A DNA stretch of 64,000 nt from Nannocystis sp. Lineage in GTDB: Bacteria; Myxococcota_A; Polyangia; Nannocystales; Nannocystaceae. Shown one piece after another: positions 16,004 to 32,053 of the stretch. Below the pieces are notes generated by a model, which worked only from the letters and a program-made list of their open reading frames with translations, made no database searches and had not been told where the DNA came from. Location: contig JADJRG010000013.1 in NCBI GenBank assembly GCA_016712315.1, forward strand, positions 2,020,001 to 2,084,000. Direction: 5' to 3'. The position numbers and the translations under genes are program-made. How positions within the stretch are numbered: the stretch's first letter is position 1; the number at the start of each line of letters is the position of its first letter.

Positions 16004-16034
16004 GGAGAGGGCCGCCGCACGCGCGGCCCCTCCT
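16004..16034. terminator. hairpin between convergent genes
   Basis: AGGAG-A-GGGCCGC pairs with GCGGCCCCTCCT, a stem of about 12 bp with one bulged A and a 7-nt loop. It lies between the ends of the plus-strand protease and the minus-strand lipoprotein genes. There is no T tract, as often in high-GC bacteria. It could serve both directions. Confidence 0.5.
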
Positions 16035-16053
16035 GCGCTCGGCGCAGCAGCGC

Positions 16054-17727
16054 CTAAGGGTTCAGCGCCGCGGTCCACCAGCGCGGCGTACCGTTCACCA
16101 GCTCGCGGCCGCCGAGGAACACGTACCCGATCGTATCGATCGCCACCGCGGCGCCGTGCACCTCGTTCGCGCCGGCGCCCTCGTGCGGCCGTACCCACGC
16201 GATCGCCCCGCTGTCGCGGCTCAGCCTCACGGTCACGCCTTGAGCCTCGCCCAACCCGTCCTCGAGCGTCGCCGCGATGTAGATGCGGTTGTGGCGGTCG
16301 AGCGCGACCCCGTGCGCGACCCCGTCCCCCTCGCTGTGGCCGCTCAGCCTAATAAAGCTGATCAGCGACCCGTCATCGGCCCGCAGCCGCCGCACCGCGA
16401 CCGCCCTCGCCGCCTCGTCGACGCCGCGCGCGTCACCGACCACGACCAGCTCGCCCAAGCTGTTCAGCGCCACGCCAGCGCCGTCCTCGCGCTCCATCCC
16501 CTCAAAGAGCCCCGAAGACCCCCAGAGCAGCGCCCCGTCCGCCGAGTAGCGGCTGACCAGCAGCTTGTGGTCGCCGCTCAGCGAGACCTCGGAGCCCGTC
16601 ACATACAGCGAGCCGTCCTCACCGGCGCACAGCCCCTGTCCGATCGACCAGGCGGTGAGTTCACCCTTCTGCGAGCGCGACCACCGCACCTTGAGATCCG
16701 CGTCATAGCGGCGCAGCAGCAGCGCGCCGGCCAGATCCTCCCCGCTCTGGCCGACGATCACCGCGCCGCCAGCGCTTGTCGTCACCAGCGCGCGCGCCTG
16801 CTCTCCCGCCGCGCTCTGCCCCTCGCGCGAGCGCAGCAGCGCCCCGTCGTCGCCGTCGACGCGCCCGAGCCAGAGCTGCGGCGGAGCGCCCCCGCGGCGC
16901 ACCTCCCCGGCCACCAGTACGTCGCCCTCGGCGGTGATCGCCAGCGCGCGGCCGCGGAAGTGCTCGCCGTTGTTCGGCTCGCTGGGGAGCACCGCTTGCC
17001 AGCGGCTGTGGCCGTCGACGGGGCTGTGTCGGCTGAGCGTCACCCGCGAGCGCTCGCCCTTCGGCTCGGTCTGAAAGCCCACCGTGATCAAGTCGCCGTC
17101 GCTCGCGATCGCCACGCCTGTCACTTGATCGCTGGCTGGCCCGTCGGTCGCGCCGCGGCGCCAGCGCGGCGAGCCGCTCATCGGCAGCATGAAGGTGATC
17201 GGCAGGGTCACCGCGGGCGAAGCGACCCCGTCGGCCCCGAAGGCGATCGCCTGCAGCGTGCGCGGCTCGCGGGCCACGACGTCATCGATCAGCCACGTCG
17301 CCGAGAACGGCGGCGCCTCGATCGTCGCCAGCGGCGCGTCGTCGCCCACCACCGACACTTCAACCCGAGTCACCGCCGCGTCGTCGTCCGTGCTCACCGT
17401 CACCGTCGCCGCCATCGCCTCGGTGATCGGCGCGGGCTCCGCGTCGCCGTTGACGGACAGCAGCGTGATCGACGGCGGCGCCGCCGGAGCGTCGTCGTCG
17501 TCGTCGTCGTCGTCATCCTGGCCGCCGCCTTGGCTCGCGCTCGGATCTGCCCCCGAGTCGTCGACTGGCGCAGCTCCGCCCTCGTCGCCCTCACCGCCCT
17601 CATCCTCGCCAGCGCTGTTCCACCCTTGCAGCTCCTGACTCTGGCCGACGTCGTAGCAAGCCCCGCACACGAGCGTAAACGCGCCGACGCTCAAGGCGCT
17701 GACGAAGCTGCGGAGGGGGCGGCTCAC
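16054..17727 (-). CDS. beta-propeller lipoprotein
   Basis: The 557-residue product starts at GTG 17727 with a lipoprotein signal (LSVGAFTLVCGAC). An acidic linker contains a run of nine Asp. Next is an Ig-like domain (about 85-180: ITLLSVNGDAEPAPI, VTRVEVSVVGDDAPL). Residues 185-557 form repeated blades of the type GDLITVGFQ, GDVLVAGEV, GGAVIVGQSG, GSLYVTGSEV, GELVVVGDA and NRIYIAATL, each about 55 residues. This is the delta-60/SBBP-type beta-propeller of secreted proteins. No catalytic residues are evident; a binding or adhesive role is likely. Confidence 0.75.
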   Translation of the reverse strand: MSRPLRSFVSALSVGAFTLVCGACYDVGQSQELQGWNSAGEDEGGEGDEGGAAPVDDSGADPSASQGGGQDDDDDDDDDAPAAPPSITLLSVNGDAEPAPITEAMAATVTVSTDDDAAVTRVEVSVVGDDAPLATIEAPPFSATWLIDDVVAREPRTLQAIAFGADGVASPAVTLPITFMLPMSGSPRWRRGATDGPASDQVTGVAIASDGDLITVGFQTEPKGERSRVTLSRHSPVDGHSRWQAVLPSEPNNGEHFRGRALAITAEGDVLVAGEVRRGGAPPQLWLGRVDGDDGALLRSREGQSAAGEQARALVTTSAGGAVIVGQSGEDLAGALLLRRYDADLKVRWSRSQKGELTAWSIGQGLCAGEDGSLYVTGSEVSLSGDHKLLVSRYSADGALLWGSSGLFEGMEREDGAGVALNSLGELVVVGDARGVDEAARAVAVRRLRADDGSLISFIRLSGHSEGDGVAHGVALDRHNRIYIAATLEDGLGEAQGVTVRLSRDSGAIAWVRPHEGAGANEVHGAAVAIDTIGYVFLGGRELVNGTPRWWTAALNP

Positions 17728-17964
17728 GGGCCGAACGTAGCAGTCGGCCCTGTGGATGGTCCTGTGGATATGTCTGTGAAGAGCCTGTGAAACGCGTGAT
17801 TCCGCGCATGCCGAGGTCTCGTGAGATCTCCGTTAACGGTGTTCGTCGCCTTTTCGTGATCTTTCCGGCCGCAGTCGTTGTCAGGGCCCGCGCCTGCGGG
17901 GCATTCTCTCCAGGCCGCGGGCCCGGAGGACGGCGCCCTTGGCGAGACCACCCGAGAGCTAGTG
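17728..17964 (+). other. leader upstream of the retron-type operon, with several inverted repeats
   Basis: This 237-bp gap precedes the first gene of the retron-like operon. It contains GGGCCGA/TCGGCCC (17728-17750), four spaced copies of CTGTG(G/A)A (17750-17785), GGTCTC/GAGATC, which pairs with one G-U, the perfect palindrome CCGTTAACGG, and the strong hairpin listed separately. The density of inverted repeats fits a regulatory leader or a structured RNA. No conserved msr-msd layout (a1/a2 pairing with a branching G) could be assigned by eye. Confidence 0.4.
17884..17924 (+). ncRNA. strong hairpin, candidate structured RNA of the retron-like locus
   Basis: GGGCCCGCGCCTG (17884-17896) pairs with CAGGCCGCGGGCCC (17911-17924), leaving one bulged base and a 14-nt loop, CGGGGCATTCTCTC. 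It ends 40 bp before the first start codon. It may be part of a retron msd, a leader attenuator, or only a GC-rich hairpin. The ncRNA call is inference. Confidence 0.3.
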
Positions 17965-20900
17965 ATGGGCCAGCAACTCAGCCTCGAAGATCTTCGGCGC
18001 GCCTGGACGGCGCGAGACCCCGAGCTCCCCAGCCTCTTTATCGCCCTCGTCGCGGCGGCAGACAGCGCGTCCGCGGCGCCTGTCCGCGAAGGAGCGCTCA
18101 CCTTCACCGCGTACCTCAGCGAGCTGCGCGGTTACAACCACCGCAAGCGCCGGAGCCCGCAGGAGCGCGCGCGTTACCGCATCGACGGTATGCGCGCCCT
18201 CGAGGCCCAGCGGGCGGAGGTCCCGCTGCCCGAGCGCCTCGGCGCGTACGAGCTGCTCGAGGAGCTATGGCGCGCGGCCCAGGTCACCGGCGCCGCGTAC
18301 GCGCGTGAGGCTTTGTTGGAGATCATCGCCGGGGTCCCCCTGCGTTGGGGCCCATGGCGCGCCCTCAAGCGGATCTTCAAGGAGGCCGAGGCCCGCGGCG
18401 ACACCGAGATCGTCGGCGCCCTCGCCGCCCGCTTCGACGCCGCCTACGCGCAGCGCTACGGCTGGGGCACCAGCGAGGTCAGCAAGAACACGATCGGGTA
18501 CCTCTGCCGCCGCGCGTGGCGCTACCTCCGGCGCCAGGCCGAGGGGCTCGGCGCCGCCTACGCCGACGCCGCGGTCGAGTTCTTACGCTTCTACCCGGAG
18601 CGCGTCGACCTCCGCGGCACCTGGGTCTACAACCACATCCTCTTCCACGAGACCAAGCGCTACGCCCGCCGCAACTGGAAGCGCATCGATCGCGGCGCCT
18701 CCGCCCTCAAGAGCCGCGCGTACGGCGAGCTGTGGCGGCGCAGCCCGCGGCCGCTCTTCACCCTGCTCGAGCGCGCCAACAACGAGGCCGTGCGCGAGTA
18801 CGCCACCTCCGCCCTCAAGACCGACTTCCGCGCCACCTTGCGCGAGGTCGAGGGCGCGTGGGTCGTCCGCCTGATCGCCGTCGGTTCGGCCTCGATCGAC
18901 ACCTTCGTGATCTGGCTCTTGGGCAATGTACCTCGCTTCGAGCAAGGCGCCTTCCGCGAGCTCGGCCTGCACGACGCGGTGCTCCGCCTCCTCGACTCGC
19001 CCGCCAACGACGCCCGCGCCTACGCGGCCGCGTACGCGCGCACCCACGCCCGCGATCTCGGGCTGGACCGCCTCATCGCGCTCGCCAACAACAGCCACGG
19101 CGAGGTCCGCGGCCTCGTCAGGACCTGCTCGGCGATCGCGACCCGCGCAAGGACATCGGCCTCGACGCCTGGGGTCGCCTGCTCGGCAGCCAGTACGGCC
19201 ACGAGCTCGCCGTCGACGCCCTTCGCAAGCACTTCGGCGCGCGCGAGCTGACCCCGGAGTGGTTCCTCGCCCGCTTCCTCGACAGCCGCGACAAGGTGAT
19301 CGACTTCGTCAGCGACCTGCTCCCCAAGATCCACCCCTACAAGGCCCTCGGCGCCGCCTACTTCCGCCGCCTCCTCGACGCCCCCGAGCTCGGCCGCAAG
19401 GCCGCCCGCTTCGCGCTCGACGGCGTCACCCGCTACCCCGTCGCCGACTACGACGCCGACTTCTGGCGCCACCTCCTCCTACGCGACGCGACCCGCGGGG
19501 CGATGACCCAGTGGATCCGCGAGGAGCGGGTCAAGGCCGACGCCCTCGGCCCCCCGTTCTGGCGCGCGCTCGCCTTCCGCCCGACGTGGGAGGCCGATCC
19601 GTGGGTACGAGCCCTCAAGGCAGAGCACCGCTGGGCCCGCGATCTCAGCTATGACGAGGGCCTCGGCGGCTTCGCCCGCGAGCTGTTGGGGGATGTCCGA
19701 AAGTTCACCCCCGATCAGCTCGGCTTCGCCTGGCTGATGGAGATGGTCCAGCGCGCGGAGCCCAGCTACCACGACTTCGCCGTCGAATACATGATCAAGG
19801 CCTTCCTCCCGGCCGACTTCGCCCCGGCCGACGAGGCCCAGCCGGCCGCTGCTCCGGCCGCGAGCGCCGCCAAGACCGTCGATCTCGGCGGCAAGACCTT
19901 CCTCTTCACCGGCAAGCTCGCCACCATGACCCGCGACCAAGCGACCGCCAAGGTCACCGTCGCGGGCGGCGCCAACGCCGGCTCGGTCACCGCGAAGCTC
20001 GACTACCTGGTCATCGGCGACGAGGGCTCGCCGCTCTACGGCGCCGGCCGCAAGGGCTCGAAGCAGGTCGCCGCGGAGAAGCTGGTCGCCAAGGGCGCGG
20101 CGATCCGGATCATCTCGGAGACCGCGTTCTTGCAGATGCTCGCGGGCGGCGAGCGCGAGTTCTCCGCCGACAAGGTCGACGACGGCTGCGCGCGCCTGTG
20201 GGCGATGGCCACCGATCCTGGCCCCGCCGACGCGCCGCTCGCCAGCTTCGCGCAAAAATACATCCGCCGGCATCACCCGGACATCTGCCTCGCCCTCACG
20301 GATCGCCCCGTCGATCCGGGCGCCGAGATCCCGGAAAAATTCCTCACGTGGGCACGAGTGCGCCCCCTCTTCACCGACCCGCGCCAGCCCCTGCGCCAGC
20401 TCGCCCTCGACCTCGGCAAGTGGGAGCTCGCGCGCTGGTCGCCGCCGATCTTCGAGCTGGTCGCGCTCGCCGAAGATCCAAACCCCGAGCTGCGGAGCTT
20501 CATCAGCGCCGCCCTGCTCGCCGACGAGAGCCCCGCGACCAAGCGGATGCGCGTCGATCCGTCGCGCCTCAGCGCCGACGCGGTGTATGCCTTCTGCGAG
20601 TCGCTGCACCCCTTCGCCCGCGGCCTCGGGATGGAGCTGATCCGCAGGCACCCGCGCCTCGCGATCCCCGAGGAGCTCTTCCGCCTCAGCGAGAGCCCGG
20701 ATCGCCAGGTCACCGGCTTCGTCGTCCGCACCCTCTGGGGCCTCTACCGCGACCGCAGCGTCACCGCCGGCTGGAAGCCGCCAGCGCACCCGCCGCGCCG
20801 CGGCCCTCAGCGTGAAGGGCAAAGAGGTCAAAGAGGACCGCCCCGAGGGCGACGGGCCGCCAGCTCGCCCAGAGAAGCTCCCCGCCAGCCACCTCGCGTT

Positions 20901-21209
20901 GCGCGACTTTATGCGGCGCATGCTCTTCACGGTGCCGCCGACCAAGCCGCCCAAGGGCGAGGACGCGCCGGCCGCCCCCAAGACCCCGCGGGCTCGCCCG
21001 TTGCCCGCGCGCAAGGCCAAGCTCGCGCTGATCGAGGTCACCCGCGACCTCGCGATCCGCGACCGCGACTTCGCGGCGGTCGTCACCCCGCTTATCCACG
21101 AGTTTATGGGCACCCGAGGGGCCAGCGAGCGCGCCGCCTGCCTCGTCGCCCTCGCCCGGATCGCCCAGGCCCATCCAGGCCTCGATCTGCTGGTCAAGGA
21201 GGTCGCGTG

Positions 21210-21210
<1 letters not shown>
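17965..21210 (+). CDS. large helical-repeat protein with a BRCT domain, retron-like operon (two apparent frameshifts)
   Basis: Read across frames, the product has about 1,080 residues. The N-terminal 600 residues are helical (for example RYAYDYNH-like blocks seen as YARRNWKRIDRG and FWRHLLLRDATRGAMTQWI). Then comes a BRCT domain (about 640-725: GKTFLFTGKLATMTRDQATA, SVTAKLDYLVIGDEGS, AIRIISETAFLQML), and a further 350 helical, HEAT-like residues. BRCT modules bind DNA breaks or phosphopeptides. The frame is lost by one base at 19121-19122 (GG where GGG is expected) and again near 20790-20805. ATG 17965 is chosen because the TTG further upstream would translate the hairpin. The stop overlaps the next start (TGATG), with AAGGAGG before it. 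Confidence 0.7.
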
Positions 21211-27838
<6,628 letters not shown>

Positions 27839-27842
<4 letters not shown>

Positions 27843-29737
27843 GCCAGACCCCTGACAACCAAAGCCCCGCCGAAGGCGAGCTCACCCGCCCCGAAGACCA
27901 GGTCCAAGACAGCCGCACGGCGGTCCAGTTGACCTACAGCGGCGCCAGCCAGCTCGTCACGGACGAGCGCGGCGCCACCGTCCAGCTCCTCGGCGATCGC
28001 CACCGCCCGCCGGTCGCCCTGCGCGGGCGCATGCGCGAGCCGCTCTTGATCCGCGAGGCGTTGTCCTGCCTCTACGAGATCGTCGCGGCCGACTTCCGTT
28101 ATGTCCCCAAGGACAGGACCGCCTACCTCGCCTACTCGCGCATGCGCAAGTCGGCGCAGGGCATGAGCGCCTGGGACGCCCAGCGCGCCTACTTCGAGTG
28201 GATGGCCCGCAACGACCCCACCGCGTTCTTGGTGCTCGACCCGGTGGTCTCTGTGCACCCCGACGCCGTCCTCTTCGAGGTCTTCTCCAAGGACGAGGGC
28301 GCCTACGCGGCCCTCGCGATCGACCGCGCCGCGCTCGATCTCGAGGGCGAGCCGACCTGCGGCACCACCAACATCGACTACAGCCGCGCGCTCTTCGACG
28401 GCGTGCAGCGCCTGCGCTCGTATCGTGACAGCGCCCTGTCGATCGGCGCCGAGGCGGTCGCGGTCGCCACCGCGGGCCAGCCCGAGGCCGTCGAGAAGTC
28501 GATCCAGCTCCCGGACTCGTGGCTGCGCGGCTTCTTGCAGGTGCAATCGGCCGCGACCTTGCCGGCGACCCGCGTCGAGATCGCCGCCATCGATCTCTAC
28601 AACGTGCTCCGCCAGCTCCGCCTCAACGCCGATCAGAAGCGCGCCGGCCGCGGCGTGCGGGTCGAGCTGGTCCCGGGCGAGCGCCCCCGCCTGGTCCTCG
28701 AGCCGTGGGAGCTGGTCCTTGAGACAGGCGCCGCGCCGTACAGCGGCCGCACCCCAGCGATGGTGCGGATCTGGGGCCGCCGCCGCCTCTCGCTGCTGCG
28801 CCGCCTCCTGCCCTTCGTCGACAAGGTGGAGCTGCACCTGCTCGGCAGCGGCCTGCCCAGCTTCTACGTGCTGCGGGCGGGCCCTGTGCGCCTCACCCTC
28901 GGCCTCTCCGGCTTCACCGCGGCCAACTGGGCGCAGGCGGTCGCCTTCGACCTCCTCTTGCCGCGCCTCGCCGGCCCGGCGGCGCACAAGCTGCTCGCGA
29001 GCGCCCTCACGCACCTGGAGGGTCGCTGGGCGGCCACCGCGACCGAGCTGGCCGCGGCCCTCAAAAAACCACTCCCGGAGGTCTTGGCGGCCCTCCAGCT
29101 CGGCTGTCAGCAGGGCCAGCTCATGTTTGACCTCGCGGCCGGCGTCTACCGCCTGCGCCCGCTGCTCGCCCAGCCGGTCGAGCTCGGTCGGCTCGAGTTC
29201 CGCAACCTCCGCGAGCGGATCGCCCACGACCTGATCGCCGCCAAGGCCGCCAAGGTCGTCAGCGAGGCCCGCACCTACGGCGTCGGTCTCGAGCTCACCG
29301 GCGAGGTCAAGGTCGCCGCCGAGCGCCGCGAGTACCGCCCTCGCCTCGTCATCGACGACGAGGGCCGCGTGCGCGAGGCCGAGTGCACCTGCGCGTTCTT
29401 CCGCAAGCACAAGCTCAAGGAGGGCCCCTGCGCGCACCTGATCGCCCTGAGGGTCCTCCACGGCCTCGAGGAGCAGCGTCGCCGCGAAGAGCGGGGCGCG
29501 GGCCGCGGCGCGGTCCTCCTCGAGACCCGCACCTACGCGCGGCGCCAGGCGGCCCGCGAGGAGGTGGTGCAGCTCTCCCTCGACCGCCAGCGCCTGCGCG
29601 TGCGGTGGGGTCAGCGCGGTCAAGCGATGCGCGTGCAGAGCTTGGTCTTCTCCTCGGTGGCCGACGCGCGCGCGGCCTATTTTGCCCGCGTCGACGAGCT
29701 CGAGGCGCGTGGATACATGGACGAGGCGGCGGTGTGA
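27839..29737 (+). CDS. winged-helix SWIM zinc-finger protein, retron-like operon
   Basis: The 632-residue protein reads through without a break. Residues 1-370 form a domain of unknown fold. A winged-helix segment follows (about 380-445: AHKLLASALTHLEGRWAATA, TELAAALKKPLPEVLAAL, GVYRLRPLL), then a SWIM zinc finger at about 515-535: C-x-C in ECTCAFF and C-x-H in GPCAHL. SWIM fingers bind DNA or proteins. GTG 27839 overlaps the preceding stop (GTGA) behind GGGAGGT, so translation is probably coupled. It corresponds to the WH-SWIM component of type XIII retrons. It is the only gene of the four with no apparent frameshift. Confidence 0.85.
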
Positions 29738-29739
29738 AC

Positions 29740-31034
29740 ATGGCGTTCCGAATCGATACCACCCGACTCTTAGATCTCTGGCGGAGCATCGAGCAGGCTG
29801 GCGGCCGCGATCGGTTCATCCAGCAGCAGCTGACCGAGCGCGGCTTCCTCGTCGAGCGCAAGCCGACCGAGGGCATGAGCAAGGCCGAGCTCGAGCGCTA
29901 CAAAAAATCGCTCAAGGAGGAGGCCGCGGAGCGGCGCAAGCTCGCGCGCGAGGCCTGGCTCGCCTACCGCGCCTCGCACCTCGTGCACCTCGGCGAGGGC
30001 GTCTTTTGGAGCGACGATCACGACTTCGACCGCTGGGACCTGCGTAACCCCGAGGAGCGCGCCGCCGAGAACGAGCTCCCAAGCTGGAGCACCCCAAAGC
30101 GCTCGCCGAGGCGCTCGGCCTGTCGATCGCCGAGCTGCGCTGGTACGCCTTCCACCGCGAGGACGCGACCTTCCTCCACTATCACGCCTTCACGATCCCC
30201 AAGCGCAGCGGCGGCCTGCGCTCGATCTGGGCGCCCAATCGCCGCCTCAAGCAGATCCAGCGCTGGATCCACCGCGAGGTGGTCGAGCGCCTGCCCGTGC
30301 ACGGCGCCGCGCACGGCTTCCTCGCGGGCCGCTCGATCAAGAGCAACGCCGCGGTCCACGCCGGGGCGACCACGATCGTCAAGGTCGACCTCAAGGACTT
30401 CTTCCCGACGGTCACGTACGCGCGAGTCCGCGGCGTCTTCAGAAAGGCCGGCTACCGCGAGCAAGTCGCCACCCTGCTCGCGCTGCTCTGCACCGAGGCG
30501 CCGCGTCGAGTCCTCGAGATCGACGGCAAGACCCACTACCTCGCCCTCGGCCCCCGCTGCCTCCCCCAAGGCGCGCCGACCAGCCCTGGGCTGACCAACA
30601 CCCTCTGTCAGCGCCTCGACCGCCGCCTCGTCGGCCTCGCTAAGAAGTACGGCTGGCGCTACACCCGCTACGCCGACGACCTCACCTTTTCATTGCCCGC
30701 GACGCATCAAGGCCCGCCGCGCCTCGGCGCCTTGCTCGGCGGCGTCGCGATGATCGCCGCGGGTGAGGGTTTTGTGGTGCACCCAGACAAGACCCGGGTC
30801 TCTCGCGCTGGTGGGCGTCAGCAGGTCACCGGCCTCGTCGTCAACGGCGAGCAGGGCCCCCGCGTCGCCCGCGAGACCAAGCGCCAGATCCGCGCCGCTT
30901 TGCACAACCTGGCCCGCGGCAAACCCCTTCAAGAGGGCGAGACCCTCAGCCGGATCGCTGGTTTTATCGCCTATATCCAGATGAGCGAGCCCGAGCTCGG
31001 GAAGCGTCTGCGCGCGCAGCTCGCCGCCCTCTGA
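29740..31034 (+). CDS. retron-type reverse transcriptase (one apparent frameshift)
   Basis: Read across one lost base at 30078-30080 (CCC where CCCC is expected) the product has about 431 residues. An N-terminal extension of about 115 helical residues precedes the polymerase. Motifs in order: GGLRSIWAPNRRLKQIQ (motif 1), SIKSNAAVHAG (retron NAxxH), KVDLKDFFPTV (catalytic Asp), CLPQGAPTSPGLTN, RYADDLTFS (the YADD catalytic pair) and QQVTGLVVN (retron VTG). Retron RTs copy part of an ncRNA into multicopy DNA joined to RNA. The start ATG 29740 lies 2 bp after the WH-SWIM stop, so no msr-msd fits directly upstream. All catalytic motifs lie after the frameshift. Confidence 0.85.
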
Positions 31035-31060
31035 TCCTCCGTCCTCTCTCGCAAGAAGAA

Positions 31061-31094
31061 GGCGCCACGAGCGGGCCCCGCCGCCCCGCGCGCC
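31061..31094 (+). terminator. GC-rich two-tier hairpin after the reverse transcriptase
   Basis: GGCGC (31061-31065) pairs with GCGCC (31090-31094), and inside it GCGGG (31071-31075) pairs with CCCGC (31085-31089). It lies 26 bp past the RT stop. It is a likely end of the operon transcript, though without a T tract; a structured piece of the retron RNA is an alternative. Confidence 0.35.
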
Positions 31095-31109
31095 TCCCTG
31101 AGCCTCGCC

Positions 31110-31874
31110 GTGCGCGGATCTGCCCACCCCTCCTCTTCACCCCCCCATCCCCTCGATCGCGTCGAGATCCGCGGTTTGTGCGTCGACTGCGTCGTCGGGG
31201 TCTACCCCAGCGAACGCGAGCGGCTCCAGCCGCTGGGGCTGGACCTCACCCTCCACCTCGACACCCGCAAGGCGGCCAGCGGCGGCCACCTCGCCGACAC
31301 CGTAGATTACGCCCGAGTCGCCGGAGACCTGCGCTTCATCCTCGAGCACGCCCGCTTCCTCCTCCTCGAGGTCGCCGCGGAGGCGCTGTGTCGTTACCTG
31401 CTCGCCCCGCCGGCGACGGGCGCGCAGATCGACGAGGTGAGCCTCACCTTGCGCAAACCACAGGCCCTCGGCGGGCAGGGCGTCGCCTCGCTGAGCGTCC
31501 GTCGCAGCGCCGCGGAGTACACGTTCATCCGCGAAGCTCAGCCCTACGGCGCGCTCGAGCGGATCTTCAAAGACCCCCACCTAGGGCTCACCCGCCTCCA
31601 CCTCAATCCCGGCGCGAGCGCCCCTATCGCCGCTCCAGACGCGTTTATCTTAATATTGGGTGAGGGCCTGCGCCTCACCCCACAGGGGCGACCGATGGAG
31701 CTCCTACGCGCGGGGACTGGCCTCCGCGGCGGCGCCCCAGACCTGATAATTCACAACTCAAGCCCCTGCCAGCGCGCCCTGCTCAGCCTGCACCGCACGG
31801 CGGACCCACCGCCGTCCGCGCCGCCCGACCGCGCCTTCAGCCGCTCGTTTTATTATCCCGAAACCTACCCCTAG
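31110..31874 (+). CDS. folB: dihydroneopterin aldolase (FolB) with an added C-terminal domain
   Basis: Residues about 14-140 match FolB: DRVEIRGLCVDCVVGVYPSE at the start, LADTVDYARVAGDLR with the active-site Tyr, FLLLEVAAEALCRYLL with the conserved Glu, and EVSLTLRKPQALGGQGVASL with the Lys. FolB cleaves dihydroneopterin to hydroxymethyl-dihydropterin and glycolaldehyde in folate synthesis. About 110 further residues (APDAFILILGEGLRLTPQG and beyond) form an unfamiliar extension; stand-alone FolB has about 120 residues. The start is GTG 31110. No other folate gene is adjacent. Confidence 0.85.
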   Translation: MRGSAHPSSSPPHPLDRVEIRGLCVDCVVGVYPSERERLQPLGLDLTLHLDTRKAASGGHLADTVDYARVAGDLRFILEHARFLLLEVAAEALCRYLLAPPATGAQIDEVSLTLRKPQALGGQGVASLSVRRSAAEYTFIREAQPYGALERIFKDPHLGLTRLHLNPGASAPIAAPDAFILILGEGLRLTPQGRPMELLRAGTGLRGGAPDLIIHNSSPCQRALLSLHRTADPPPSAPPDRAFSRSFYYPETYP

Positions 31875-32053
31875 CCGGGTTCAAGGCGATTGAGCGCTCT
31901 GATCGACGGAGGGCGCGCGATGGCGCCCGCCGTCGCAGACAGGGCCGATGCAGCGGGCATCTCTCATAACGTCGGGCGTCGGCCCTGCCTGCTTGGAAGA
32001 TGCGGATCTTCTGCATCGCCCGGCGCGAGGGTGATTGACAGCGCCAGTCGGCG

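Noticed and set aside
17878..17964. TTG 17878 as start of the BRCT gene
   Set aside because: It would translate the strong hairpin; ATG 17965 begins the protein-like sequence.
29740..31034. RT as a group II intron maturase or a diversity-generating RT
   Set aside because: It has the retron NAxxH and VTG motifs, no maturase or HNH domain, and no template/variable repeat pair was seen.
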